A DNA stretch of 64,000 nucleotides. It comes from Polaribacter sp. SA4-12. GTDB lineage: Bacteria > Bacteroidota > Bacteroidia > Flavobacteriales > Flavobacteriaceae. Within the stretch, counting starts at the first letter, position 1. Every line of letters begins with the position of its first letter. Position numbers and translations under genes: made by a program. Under the pieces are notes generated by a model that saw nothing but the letters and a program-made list of their open reading frames with translations, was not told the DNA's origin and did not search any database. Below are positions 43,600-51,931 of the stretch, in pieces. The stretch spans positions 3,019,501 to 3,083,500 of the forward strand of contig NZ_CP019334.1 in the NCBI RefSeq assembly GCF_002163675.1, given 5' to 3'.

Positions 43600-46179
43600 T
43601 TAAGCAGAATTTCTACTTGCATTAATATTTCCAAATAAAGAACGCATTACCATTTTTTCATAAACTTCAATATCTTTCTGGCTTCCGTTCGTTTTTTGAA
43701 GTTCTTGAATTTTCTTTAAAGCAAATTGTTGTATTGTTAATAAAGGCAATACAATTTCTTCTCTCATTACAATGGATGCTTTTCCTACTGGGAAGTTTTC
43801 CATCAATTCAGATTCTCCTGTAAGCTTTAAAAGTAATCTTTTAGTTGTTTCGTATTCTGCAAAAATCAATTTCCAAAATTCTCCAAACTCTTCATCATCT
43901 GCCATGTAAGATGTTAATCCGAAGAAAGATTTTGTTAAACTCATCATACTATTTTCTAACAGTGTTCTAAAGAAATCTGAAGCATTGTAAAATTCAATAA
44001 TTTCATCAAATCTACCAGCGTCTTCATATTTTTTTAATGCAGTTCCAACTCCATAAAAACCAGGAACGTTTTGTTTTAACTGACTCCAACTTCCTACAAA
44101 AGGAATTGCTCTAAGTGCAGAGAAATCTAACGTATCAGAATTAGAACGCTTACTTGGTCTACTTCCAATATTGGTTTTTGCATAATATTTTAACGTACTC
44201 ATTTTTTCTAAATACGGTAAAAATTTATCATGATTTTTGAAATCTACATAGGTTTGGTAGCTTGTTGCTGCCATATCATCTATTAAATCTCTATGTTTAT
44301 CATTTAACTGATCTTTGGTAAAAACTTCGTTTTTAATACCAGAACTTATTAATTGTTCTAAGTTATATTGAGAAGAATTTTCAGTACCAAAATTAGAACT
44401 AATTGTTTGTCCTTGAATTGTTAATTGAATTTCTTTATCTTCAATTGTTGGGCCTAAAGAAGCATAAAACTGGTGTGTTTTTCCTCCTCCACGTGCAGGT
44501 GGTCCACCACGTCCGTCAAAGAAAATTACTTCAATGTCAAATTCTCTAGAAATTCTTGTTAAAGCTTCTTTTGCTTTAAAGATTCCCCAGTTTGCCATTA
44601 AATAACCACCATCTTTTGTTCCGTCAGAGAAACCAAGCATAATCGTTTGTTTGTCTTTTCTTTTAGATACGTGATATCTATAAACTTTATTAGAATATAA
44701 AGTTCTCATTACTTCTTCTGCGTTTTCTAAATCTTCTACAGTTTCAAAAAGCGGAATTACATCTACAGGTAATTCATTTTCAAAACCACATAAGTTTAAC
44801 ATTGCAAATGTTTCCATTACGTGTAAAGCAGTTTGGTTGTTACTAATAATGTAACGGTTTGCTCCACGCTCTCCATTTCTATGTTGAATCTCTTTTAACG
44901 CGTAAATAGATTCTATGGTTTTAACAGAATCTTCATCCGTTAAAATACTTGGATCAATTTTACCTTTTACAACAGATAAAACCTCAACTTGTTCTTCTTC
45001 AGAAAGACTTAAATAATTTTTAGGGAACGTTGTATCTCCAGTTTTTTGTAAGTCTTCTACAATTTGTACAAATGCATGGTGATGCACTCTACTATCTTGT
45101 CTAATATCTAATGTTGCAAAGTGGAAACCAAAAATTCTAACTTTGTTGATTACATCATTTAACTCCTCAACAAATAAAGATTGATGTTCGTTTACAATAA
45201 TTTCTCTTGCAGCATATAATTCTTCTAAAAGAATTTTTTGAGAAAAGTTAATTTCAACATAGCTTCTAATTACATGCTTGTATAATCTTTTTTCTACTCT
45301 TGCTAAAATTTCTTGAACACCATCAAAAGTAAAACGTCTTTTTAAACGTCTTACATCTCTGTAATAGCTTTTTAAAATTGTTTGACGCAATCTTTCTGCA
45401 ACATCTAATGTGATTTTTGTAGTTACAAATGGGTTTCCATCTCTATCTCCACCTGGCCAAAAACCAAGATCAATAATTTCATTTTCTATTGGTTTACCAT
45501 CGTAAATATGATGTTGAATGTAATTGTAAATTTTTGGTATAGAGTGATAAAATACATGCTCTAAATACCAGATTAAACTTACAGCTTCATTAAAAGGGGA
45601 TGGTTTTACTTTTTTATAGAAAGGAGTTTTTCCTAGTTGAGCTAATAACTTTCTGATGAGTAATAAATCATCCTTTTGTATCGCCTTATCTAAATCTGTA
45701 ATAATACCCAAAACTGAACCTGGGTAAAATTGAGTTGGATGCGCAGTTAACACAATACGAACTTTAAAATCTTCTAAATGGGCTTTTAATTCGTCTTTCT
45801 TATTGTTAAGATATGCAGCGTCTTTAGAATTTCTAAGTGTTCCAAATCCATTCATATTATTTATTACTGGGTAAGCAGCATCTTCTACAGCATCAAACAA
45901 TACTACTTGACGTTCTATAAATTGAATAAAACGAAAAAGTAAATCTGTTTTTTCTTTTTCAGTTGGATTTTCCTGATATTTTTCAAAAAAATGATCTACA
46001 ATTTCTGTAGGATTTTTTTCTAATTCAAAACCTTTTTCACAAACTTTATGCAAAAGTGGTAATAATACCCCAGTATCATCTATAGTGTCAAAAGGTAGCG
46101 TTGTGAAAATACTGTTATAAATTTGATATTTAGACAGTACGTTTTCATTAAATCGATCTAACTTAGGTAAGTTGTTCAT
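43600..46179 (-). CDS. ppc: Phosphoenolpyruvate carboxylase
   Basis: PEP carboxylase makes oxaloacetate from PEP and bicarbonate, refilling the TCA cycle. The 859 residues are near the usual 880-930. Catalytic H147 is in LTAHPTQFYPGS; GGDRDGNP is at about 243; the mobile loop reads FFDGRGGPPARGGGKTH at about 552; and LGFSDGTKDGGYLMANW replaces the more common YSDSGKDAG form. The C-terminus ends in NSA instead of the classical NTG, in line with Bacteroidota enzymes. The gene stands alone, with 220 nt upstream and a short gap before the downstream small gene. Confidence 0.96.
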   Translation of the reverse strand: MNNLPKLDRFNENVLSKYQIYNSIFTTLPFDTIDDTGVLLPLLHKVCEKGFELEKNPTEIVDHFFEKYQENPTEKEKTDLLFRFIQFIERQVVLFDAVEDAAYPVINNMNGFGTLRNSKDAAYLNNKKDELKAHLEDFKVRIVLTAHPTQFYPGSVLGIITDLDKAIQKDDLLLIRKLLAQLGKTPFYKKVKPSPFNEAVSLIWYLEHVFYHSIPKIYNYIQHHIYDGKPIENEIIDLGFWPGGDRDGNPFVTTKITLDVAERLRQTILKSYYRDVRRLKRRFTFDGVQEILARVEKRLYKHVIRSYVEINFSQKILLEELYAAREIIVNEHQSLFVEELNDVINKVRIFGFHFATLDIRQDSRVHHHAFVQIVEDLQKTGDTTFPKNYLSLSEEEQVEVLSVVKGKIDPSILTDEDSVKTIESIYALKEIQHRNGERGANRYIISNNQTALHVMETFAMLNLCGFENELPVDVIPLFETVEDLENAEEVMRTLYSNKVYRYHVSKRKDKQTIMLGFSDGTKDGGYLMANWGIFKAKEALTRISREFDIEVIFFDGRGGPPARGGGKTHQFYASLGPTIEDKEIQLTIQGQTISSNFGTENSSQYNLEQLISSGIKNEVFTKDQLNDKHRDLIDDMAATSYQTYVDFKNHDKFLPYLEKMSTLKYYAKTNIGSRPSKRSNSDTLDFSALRAIPFVGSWSQLKQNVPGFYGVGTALKKYEDAGRFDEIIEFYNASDFFRTLLENSMMSLTKSFFGLTSYMADDEEFGEFWKLIFAEYETTKRLLLKLTGESELMENFPVGKASIVMREEIVLPLLTIQQFALKKIQELQKTNGSQKDIEVYEKMVMRSLFGNINASRNSA

Positions 46180-46348
46180 TTTATATTGCTTTTACGGGAA
46201 TAAAATTACAAAAAACAGAAGTGATTGAACCTACCTTTTAATGAATAATCATTGATTTATTTACGAAAACGATATAAATTACACTTAAATTTTATCAAAT
46301 ATCTAATTTCTGTTGCTCCTTGTTTTTTTTGAGCCTTTTAAACACAAA

Positions 46349-46377
46349 AAAACCTCCAATTTTTTATTGAAGGTTTT
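46349..46377 (-). terminator. Terminator of the TlpA-like gene
   Basis: Arms at 46349-46360 and 46366-46377. On the minus-strand RNA the single irregular position is a G-U pair, while on the plus strand it would be a C-A mismatch, which supports use by the leftward gene ending at 46401. Confidence 0.75.
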
Positions 46378-46400
46378 CTGAATATTAAAATAAGATGAAC

Positions 46401-47777
46401 TTATAATTTTAAAGATTTTAATGTCTCTACTAATTTTTCATCTGAAGGTCTTGGTGCATTTGCATTAATGATATTTCCTTGTGGATCTATCAATATAAAA
46501 CGCGGAATTCCTTTTATCAGATAATCTTTAATAAATTGAGAATCCCAATTATTATCTGCAAACAACTGTATTCCTTTTAGTTCTTTATCAATAATCATCT
46601 TTTTCCATTTTTCATGATCTTTTATTCTATCAATGGAAATGCTTACAAACTCAATGTTTTTACTATGAAATTCTTTTTCTAACTTTATTAAAGAAGGAAT
46701 CTCTGCAATACAAGGTCCACACCAAGTAGCCCAAATATCTAGGTACAAGTATTTTCCTTTTAAGTCATCTAAAGAAGTTTTTCCGCCAGCATTATTTTCA
46801 TAATTCACAAATTTTGGAGACGGACTTCCCTTAGAAAGAGCTTTTAATTTTTTGTATGCTTCTGCAATTTTTTTATTGTTTTCTTCATTTGTAGAATTTT
46901 TAGAATAAAGAGCATAGTATTCTTCTAAATTCTCAGTGTACGTAATTCCGTATTTAGCATCGTCAAACAATAACTTATTTTTAATGATGTCGTTTTTTAT
47001 TTTTGAAACCGTTTTTAAATAAGCAATATCATCTGTAATAGAATCTTTTTTAACCAATTCATTGGCATTATTACGCACTATAGAGCTTACAACACTTCTA
47101 TAACTTTGCGAAAAAAGAAAATCTTTTTCATTTTCTAAACCTACAGTCTTCAATTCATTTAAAGAGTTTTCTGAAGCTTTAAAAGTTTTATCTTTAATAT
47201 AATAACCATGATAAGTTTGATAATTACTTAAAAATGATAAATACTCATAATTGATACTCCTAAGCTCACTCGTCTTAAAATCATCAGAAATTCCGTTTGC
47301 TTTTGATAATAAATCTTCTTGAGCTGTTTTTATTTTTAAAAGATGTTCTTTAAAATCTTCTTCATTTTTTAAAAACATTTCTTTTTGATCTCCTCTAGTA
47401 GCTTTTGAAACCGATTCTTTATTAAGTATGTACGTATTAATAGCGCTTAAACTACCAATTAATTGCATCGTAGAATCTTTCTTTATTGCATCATATTCAA
47501 TTCTTAAATCACCATTTTTAGGAGCAAAAATCTCTGTTAAATTTCTGTCTTGACGAAAGATATAAAAATCTGTATCCATTTTTAAAGTGTCTTTAAAAGT
47601 ACCATCTTCCTTTAAAGTTATTTCAATTTTAGCATCTCTATCAAATGCACTAAAAATAGTGACTTTATTAGATTTAGCATTTTCAATTTTACCAGTAATA
47701 ATAGTGTAATCTACTTTCTTTTCTGGTGTGCAAGAGACGATTGTTACAAGCGCAACAAGAAGCCATAAGTTTTTCAT
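46401..47777 (-). CDS. TlpA-like thioredoxin-fold lipoprotein
   Basis: This is a 458-residue lipoprotein: signal MKNLWLLVALVTIVSC with lipidated C16. A DUF4369-type beta domain (about 25-115) and a helical middle region (about 115-300) precede a thioredoxin fold at about 325-455. Its redox site is WCGPC in DIWATWCGPCIAEIPSL, and the cis-Pro loop reads KGIPRFILIDPQGN. Such proteins reduce disulfides in the periplasm, for example for cytochrome c maturation or stress repair; the exact client is unknown. It is 48 nt downstream of tilS on the same strand. Confidence 0.88.
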   Translation of the reverse strand: MKNLWLLVALVTIVSCTPEKKVDYTIITGKIENAKSNKVTIFSAFDRDAKIEITLKEDGTFKDTLKMDTDFYIFRQDRNLTEIFAPKNGDLRIEYDAIKKDSTMQLIGSLSAINTYILNKESVSKATRGDQKEMFLKNEEDFKEHLLKIKTAQEDLLSKANGISDDFKTSELRSINYEYLSFLSNYQTYHGYYIKDKTFKASENSLNELKTVGLENEKDFLFSQSYRSVVSSIVRNNANELVKKDSITDDIAYLKTVSKIKNDIIKNKLLFDDAKYGITYTENLEEYYALYSKNSTNEENNKKIAEAYKKLKALSKGSPSPKFVNYENNAGGKTSLDDLKGKYLYLDIWATWCGPCIAEIPSLIKLEKEFHSKNIEFVSISIDRIKDHEKWKKMIIDKELKGIQLFADNNWDSQFIKDYLIKGIPRFILIDPQGNIINANAPRPSDEKLVETLKSLKL

Positions 47778-47825
47778 AAATAGGGTGTTATTAGATTGAA
47801 GATTTAAAGATACAAAACCTTTGAG

Positions 47826-49154
47826 TTATTGAATCAAGGAAAGTTTAAAAAGATTGTTAGATGCTTCTTTTGCTAAAAAACGGTTGTCTTGTCGGTGATT
47901 AACAACCCAAATAATATCTCCATTTTTATTGCAAAGCAACCAAGTATTTTGTTTTTCTAAAAGCGAGAATTTTTCGTCTTTAAAATACTTGCTTAATTTC
48001 TTTTTACCTGTCATTCCTGAAGGATAGAAAAAATCGCCATTTTCCCATTTTCTTAGTTTTAAAGGAAAAACTAAATCCTGTTTGTCAACATAAATGGTTT
48101 GTTTATTTTCTGTTGATTTTTCTTGTACTTCTTCAAGTTTAAGATGAATTGGTGCTGTAATTTCAGATGTGTTTTTTTGTATCTGAAATGTCATTTCGAG
48201 CGCAGCCGAGAAATCTATTTCAGACAGCAATAAAAAGTCTCTATCTTTTAATAAAGTATGTGTTTTAGATAAAACTTGTTTACCAGATTGCCCAGAAAGT
48301 AATTGATAAACATCATTCCATTCTGTAAAATTATATTCTTTTAAAAGTTGATATAAATACGCTTTCGGATTAGAAAGTTGATTGATTTTTTCAATATTAA
48401 TTTTTGTCATTTCGAGCGCAGTCGAGAAATCTTTTTGAATAACTTCTGATGCTACCTTTTCAATACGGTCTTCAATAATTTGCTGACTTTCTTTTAAGTG
48501 CTCTGTTGTTTTTGCAAACGTTTCTAAAAGACTCGGGTTGATTTCTTTTAAAACAGGAAGCACGTTATGTCTTATTTTATTTCTGATGTATTTTGTTGAT
48601 GCGTTACTTTTATCTTCTCTCCAATTGATATTATTTTCTTTTACAAAGGATAAAATTGTTTCACGAGAAAACTTTAAAAGCGGACGAACAATATTTCCGT
48701 TAATCTCAGGGATTCCTGTAAAACCATCTAAACCAGAACCACGCGTTAAATTAATTAGAAAAGTTTCTAAATTATCATCTGCATGATGTGCTGTTAAAAC
48801 GTATTCAAAAGAATTTTGTTCAATTAATTTTTGAAACCAATTGTAACGCAATTCTCTTGCTGCAATTTGTGTAGATTGCTTATTTTCTTTCGCAAACTCT
48901 TCTGTATTAAACTGAATTTTGAAAACGTTGAGGTTTAGTTTTTCTCCTAAATTCACAACAAACTCTTCATCTAAATCACTTTCTTTTCCGCGAAGATTAA
49001 AGTTGCAATGCGCAAGAGATATATCAAAATTTAATGTTGATAAAAGATGTGTTAAAACCACAGAATCTACTCCGCCAGAAATGGCGATTAATAGTTTTTT
49101 ATCCTTTAAAAAAGGAAGATTCTTGTTGATGTGATTTGTGAGTTTTTCTAGCAT
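47826..49154 (-). CDS. tilS: tRNA(Ile)-lysidine synthase TilS
   Basis: TilS changes C34 of the minor isoleucine tRNA to lysidine so that it reads AUA codons; it is essential in most bacteria. The PP-loop SGGVDS is at residues 26-31, HHADDNLET is at 123-131 and RGSGLDGFTG at 138-147, all normal. The 442-residue length is near the usual 430-450. Oddly, two segments, DFSTALEMT (242-250) and DFSAALEMT (314-322), are encoded by near-identical 28-nt repeats and lie in the middle and C-terminal domains, outside the catalytic motifs. A promoter box lies directly upstream of the ATG. Confidence 0.95.
   Translation of the reverse strand: MLEKLTNHINKNLPFLKDKKLLIAISGGVDSVVLTHLLSTLNFDISLAHCNFNLRGKESDLDEEFVVNLGEKLNLNVFKIQFNTEEFAKENKQSTQIAARELRYNWFQKLIEQNSFEYVLTAHHADDNLETFLINLTRGSGLDGFTGIPEINGNIVRPLLKFSRETILSFVKENNINWREDKSNASTKYIRNKIRHNVLPVLKEINPSLLETFAKTTEHLKESQQIIEDRIEKVASEVIQKDFSTALEMTKINIEKINQLSNPKAYLYQLLKEYNFTEWNDVYQLLSGQSGKQVLSKTHTLLKDRDFLLLSEIDFSAALEMTFQIQKNTSEITAPIHLKLEEVQEKSTENKQTIYVDKQDLVFPLKLRKWENGDFFYPSGMTGKKKLSKYFKDEKFSLLEKQNTWLLCNKNGDIIWVVNHRQDNRFLAKEASNNLFKLSLIQ
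48189..48216 (-). repeat. Dispersed palindromic repeat inside tilS, copy A
   Basis: This 28-nt unit differs from 48405-48432 by one base. Plus strand begins TGTCATTTCGAGCGCAGCCG and ends AGAAATCT; TCGA and CGA words flank a GC-rich centre. It encodes DFSAALEMT on the minus strand. Confidence 0.8.
48405..48432 (-). repeat. Dispersed palindromic repeat inside tilS, copy B
   Basis: This has the same 28-nt unit and orientation as copy A, exactly 216 nt away, so it is read in the same frame (DFSTALEMT). It has T in place of C at one central position, making the TCGA...TCGA palindrome perfect. Confidence 0.8.
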
Positions 49155-49162
49155 TTGTACTT

Positions 49163-49170
49163 CAAAAATA
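49163..49170 (-). promoter_or_regulatory. Candidate -7 box for tilS
   Basis: Minus-strand TATTTTTG matches TAnnTTTG and ends 8 nt before the tilS ATG, implying a very short leader. Confidence 0.5.
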
Positions 49171-49196
49171 CTATTTTTAAATGTGTTGCTACTATT

Positions 49197-49658
49197 TTAT
49201 TTAGAAGAGTGTAAAATGTCATCTTTTGTACCTAGTTTTCGATCTCCTCCTAAAGAAATCAATTGGTAACTTTTTCTATCATTAGAAGTAGTATACACAA
49301 AAGTAGTTTTCCAAGAATCTATTTCTATATTTTTTCTCAATGGATTATTTCTGATGATATTTTTTAATTCTGAAGGATATTTTCCAAATTGTTTCTTTTC
49401 TGCCTCTAATAAATTAGAAACCTTCATTATTCTTTTTTTAGTGTTTTTTTCATTTTCTCCAATAGAATTAAAAAAAATAAACACAAAACAAACAGGAATA
49501 AAAATTATAAAAATGATTATAAATTGTTTTGTATAAGGAGCCCAAACAACACTTTTTGGAAGGTTGTTTTCCTTCTCGTGTTTACGTTGTTTTCCATGTT
49601 TTATCCAATACTTAATTTCAAGGAAAATTTCTAAAATAAATGAAATTAAATCAGACAT
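49197..49658 (-). CDS. Membrane protein with a GspG/pseudopilin-like C-terminal domain
   Basis: This encodes 153 residues. A basic cytoplasmic N-terminus of about 45 residues (HGKQRKHEKEN) leads into one transmembrane helix (about 46-64). An outside domain follows that looks like the C-terminal part of type II secretion major pseudopilins: LLEAEKKQFGKYPSEL, then DSWKTTFVYTT, YQLISLGGDRKLGTKDDI. The DGxxGTxDD-like end resembles the GspG calcium loop. There is no prepilin peptidase site, and the long N-terminal cytoplasmic part is unlike a pilin. No secretion-system genes are nearby. It is the last gene of a three-gene cassette of unknown function. Confidence 0.7.
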   Translation of the reverse strand: MSDLISFILEIFLEIKYWIKHGKQRKHEKENNLPKSVVWAPYTKQFIIIFIIFIPVCFVFIFFNSIGENEKNTKKRIMKVSNLLEAEKKQFGKYPSELKNIIRNNPLRKNIEIDSWKTTFVYTTSNDRKSYQLISLGGDRKLGTKDDILHSSK

Positions 49659-49663
49659 TAATT

Positions 49664-49897
49664 CTATTGTTTACTCAACCAAACACGAATGTCTTTTCTG
49701 ATAGAAACTTCAGGCTTTGCTAAAGGAATCGTTCTACCAAATTGTTTACTTCTGTTAAATTTAGAAAACGTAACTTTTAAAGCTTTCCATTCTTTTGGGT
49801 ACAGCTTTAAAAACATGTTAAACATATTTTGTTCTGTTGGTTTTTCTTCTAAACTCTCTAAAGTTTTTTGAAAAAGTTCTTCTTGGTTTATGATCAT
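49664..49897 (-). CDS. Small cytoplasmic protein of unknown function
   Basis: This is a 77-residue soluble protein, mostly helical, beginning MIINQEELFQKTLESLEEKP and ending EVSIRKDIRVWLSKQ, with a basic middle (KFNRSKQFGRT). I recognise no domain. Its ATG overlaps the stop of the upstream gene (ATGA) and its stop is 5 nt before the pseudopilin-like gene, so it sits in a tight operon with both. That packing is the main support for it being real. Confidence 0.65.
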   Translation of the reverse strand: MIINQEELFQKTLESLEEKPTEQNMFNMFLKLYPKEWKALKVTFSKFNRSKQFGRTIPLAKPEVSIRKDIRVWLSKQ

Positions 49898-50502
49898 TTA
49901 TTAAATCTATTTAATTGTTCTATTTCTGATCTCGTTTTATTTTTTCTAATTAAAGAATAAACTATAATTCCTATTAAGGAAATGAATAAAAGTACAACCT
50001 TTACAACACCTAACAAGCCAATTGTAAAAATTAAAGCTAGTAAACCTGCTCTTCCTTCAAGCACATATTCTGCACCGCTTTCGATTTGAATGGCATAATA
50101 TAATGACCATAAAAATATAATTGTAGTAAATAATATGGCAAATAATTGAGGTTTTACATATTTAAAAAAAGAAGGTGTTTTTTTAGTGTAATTCATATTA
50201 GGAATCACCTCTTTTAAATAATTAAATATTTCTTTTTTTATTTCTGAATTTTTAGAAATCAGTTCTTCCTCAGAATCACTATTGAAATATACTTTAATAT
50301 CTTTTTTGCCTTCTTGACTTTCAATTCTAGTTATATAGGGAAAAGGAATACCAAATAATCCTTCAGGAACTTTATTGTTTTCTACTTGCTTAGAGAAGTT
50401 ATTTAAATCTTCGTTTTTAATTTTTCCCTTGTAAATATTGCTTTCATCAATTAAAACAATATCAAGGTTTTTAGTGTTTTTAGAAGCCCAAAACTTAATC
50501 AT
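49894..50502 (-). CDS. Two-helix membrane protein of unknown function
   Basis: This is a 202-residue protein with a soluble N-terminal part of about 120 residues (beta-rich, for example LDIVLIDESNIYKGKI and ITRIESQEGKKDIKVYFNS). Two hydrophobic segments at about 128-146 and 158-186 and a basic tail (RKNKTRSEIEQLNRFNK) follow. The N-terminal part may bind a ligand or partner at the inner membrane. I recognise no family. It heads the three-gene cassette, overlapping the next gene by 4 nt, and lies 33 nt downstream of pabB. Confidence 0.65.
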   Translation of the reverse strand: MIKFWASKNTKNLDIVLIDESNIYKGKIKNEDLNNFSKQVENNKVPEGLFGIPFPYITRIESQEGKKDIKVYFNSDSEEELISKNSEIKKEIFNYLKEVIPNMNYTKKTPSFFKYVKPQLFAILFTTIIFLWSLYYAIQIESGAEYVLEGRAGLLALIFTIGLLGVVKVVLLFISLIGIIVYSLIRKNKTRSEIEQLNRFNK

Positions 50503-50535
50503 TTTTCTTTTTTTTATAAATATAAAAAATCTAAT

Positions 50536-51867
50536 TTACTTAGAATTCAGTAAAACATACTTCATTGCTTTTGCTTTTAGCAAGCACTCTTCATATTCTT
50601 TTTCTACAATAGATTTTGCTGTAATTGCGCCACCAACAGAATACGAAATGTATTTTTTTTCTTCATTATATAAGATACTTCTTATAATTACATTAAAGTC
50701 GAAATCATTATCTGGTGTAAAATACCCGATCGTTCCAGAATACAAACCACGCTTCGTTTCTTCTAGATTTTCTATGATTTTCATAGCAGAAACCTTTGGA
50801 GCTCCTGTCATACTTCCCATTGGATACGTACTTTGAATAATGTCTATAGGATGTGTGTTTTCTTCAACTTCAGAAACTACTGTAGATATTAATTGATGTA
50901 CTTGTTTAAAAGAATATACTTTACATAATTCTTCAACTTTTACACTTCCTATTTTGGCTGTTTTAGATAAATCGTTTCTAACTAAATCTACAATCATTAC
51001 ATTTTCTGCACGCTCTTTTTCATCACGCTGTAAATCTAAAGCTAATTGAGCGTCATCAAATTCGCTTATCAATCTTTTTGCGGTTCCTTTTATGGGTTGA
51101 GAAATTATTTTTGTTCCTTCTTTTTTAAGATATCTTTCTGGTGAAGCACACAAGGCAAACTTGTCGTCTAACTTTAAAAAAGAAGCAAATGGAGGTTCAG
51201 AAATATGGTTGAGGTGTTTGTAAACTTCAACAGGATTTATCGTCGAATTTTCAGCATAAAATTCCTGACAGAAATTGGCTTCATAAATATCTCCTCTATG
51301 AATATGCTCTAAAACCTTGGTTACTTTAGCGTGATATTCATCTTTGTGGATTCGTAGTTTTATTTTGATGTTTTCTTGTTGAATGTCTGGTTGAGCGGAG
51401 TCGAAACCTAATTCTTCAATCTTTAAATCTTTAAATTTTTGAATAATTTCAAAATCGCTTTCAATTTCATCATCAACCATTCTTAAATAATGAAATTCAA
51501 CATCATTTCCTTTGATGAAAATTAGTTTCTTAGGTTGAAAGAAATATAAATCAGGAAACTCTAAACCATCAAAATTTGATGAAGAAAGTCTTTCAACATC
51601 ATTTTTAAGATCATAGGTCATATAACCAAAAATATAATCTTTGGTAATGGTTTGATATTCTTTTAGCTTTTCGAAAGCATTGTAATGATCTGTTTTTATC
51701 GATGTAAAATCATCCGCAGCCAAAGCACCATCAAAACTAGAATACTTTTGATGATAGTTATTCGAATCTAACCAAAGTACAGTTTCAAACTGTTGCGCCC
51801 AAGACAATAAATTGTTCTTGAATTCAATGATATCATCAACAGAAAAAGTGCGAATTGTTCTTTGCAT
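50536..51867 (-). CDS. pabB: Aminodeoxychorismate synthase component I
   Basis: This 443-residue chorismate-binding enzyme adds ammonia to chorismate on the way to p-aminobenzoate and folate. The catalytic C-terminal domain has the family motifs HRGDIYEANFCQ, SPERYLKKEGTKIISQPIKG (about 265-284), DLVRNDLSK and STYPMGSMTGAPK (about 360). PabB is favoured over TrpE because no tryptophan genes are near and the N-terminal half is divergent. The residues GFDSAQPDI at 154-162, in the linker between the domains, are encoded by a dispersed repeat. A glutamine amidotransferase partner is not in this window. A promoter box lies just upstream of the ATG. Confidence 0.88.
   Translation of the reverse strand: MQRTIRTFSVDDIIEFKNNLLSWAQQFETVLWLDSNNYHQKYSSFDGALAADDFTSIKTDHYNAFEKLKEYQTITKDYIFGYMTYDLKNDVERLSSSNFDGLEFPDLYFFQPKKLIFIKGNDVEFHYLRMVDDEIESDFEIIQKFKDLKIEELGFDSAQPDIQQENIKIKLRIHKDEYHAKVTKVLEHIHRGDIYEANFCQEFYAENSTINPVEVYKHLNHISEPPFASFLKLDDKFALCASPERYLKKEGTKIISQPIKGTAKRLISEFDDAQLALDLQRDEKERAENVMIVDLVRNDLSKTAKIGSVKVEELCKVYSFKQVHQLISTVVSEVEENTHPIDIIQSTYPMGSMTGAPKVSAMKIIENLEETKRGLYSGTIGYFTPDNDFDFNVIIRSILYNEEKKYISYSVGGAITAKSIVEKEYEECLLKAKAMKYVLLNSK
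51384..51408 (-). repeat. Dispersed palindromic repeat inside pabB
   Basis: The plus strand reads TGTCTGGTTGAGCGGAGTCG followed by AAACC. GGTT and AACC ends and GAGC/GTC centre make an imperfect palindrome. It encodes GFDSAQPD in the linker of PabB and resembles the insert nested in the repeat at 39121-39186. Confidence 0.7.
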
Positions 51868-51875
51868 ATTTTCGT

Positions 51876-51883
51876 CAAAAATA
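51876..51883 (-). promoter_or_regulatory. Candidate -7 box for pabB
   Basis: Minus-strand TATTTTTG matches TAnnTTTG and lies 8 nt before the ATG, as at tilS and ruvB. Confidence 0.5.
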
Positions 51884-51931
51884 CGATTCTTATTGGTTTG
51901 AAATAATCATTTCTTTAGAATTTGAAGAAGT

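Noticed and set aside
48001..48020. GTCATTCCTGAAGGAT in tilS as another dispersed repeat copy
   Set aside because: It encodes the ordinary conserved TGKKKL region context and lacks the palindromic partner half.
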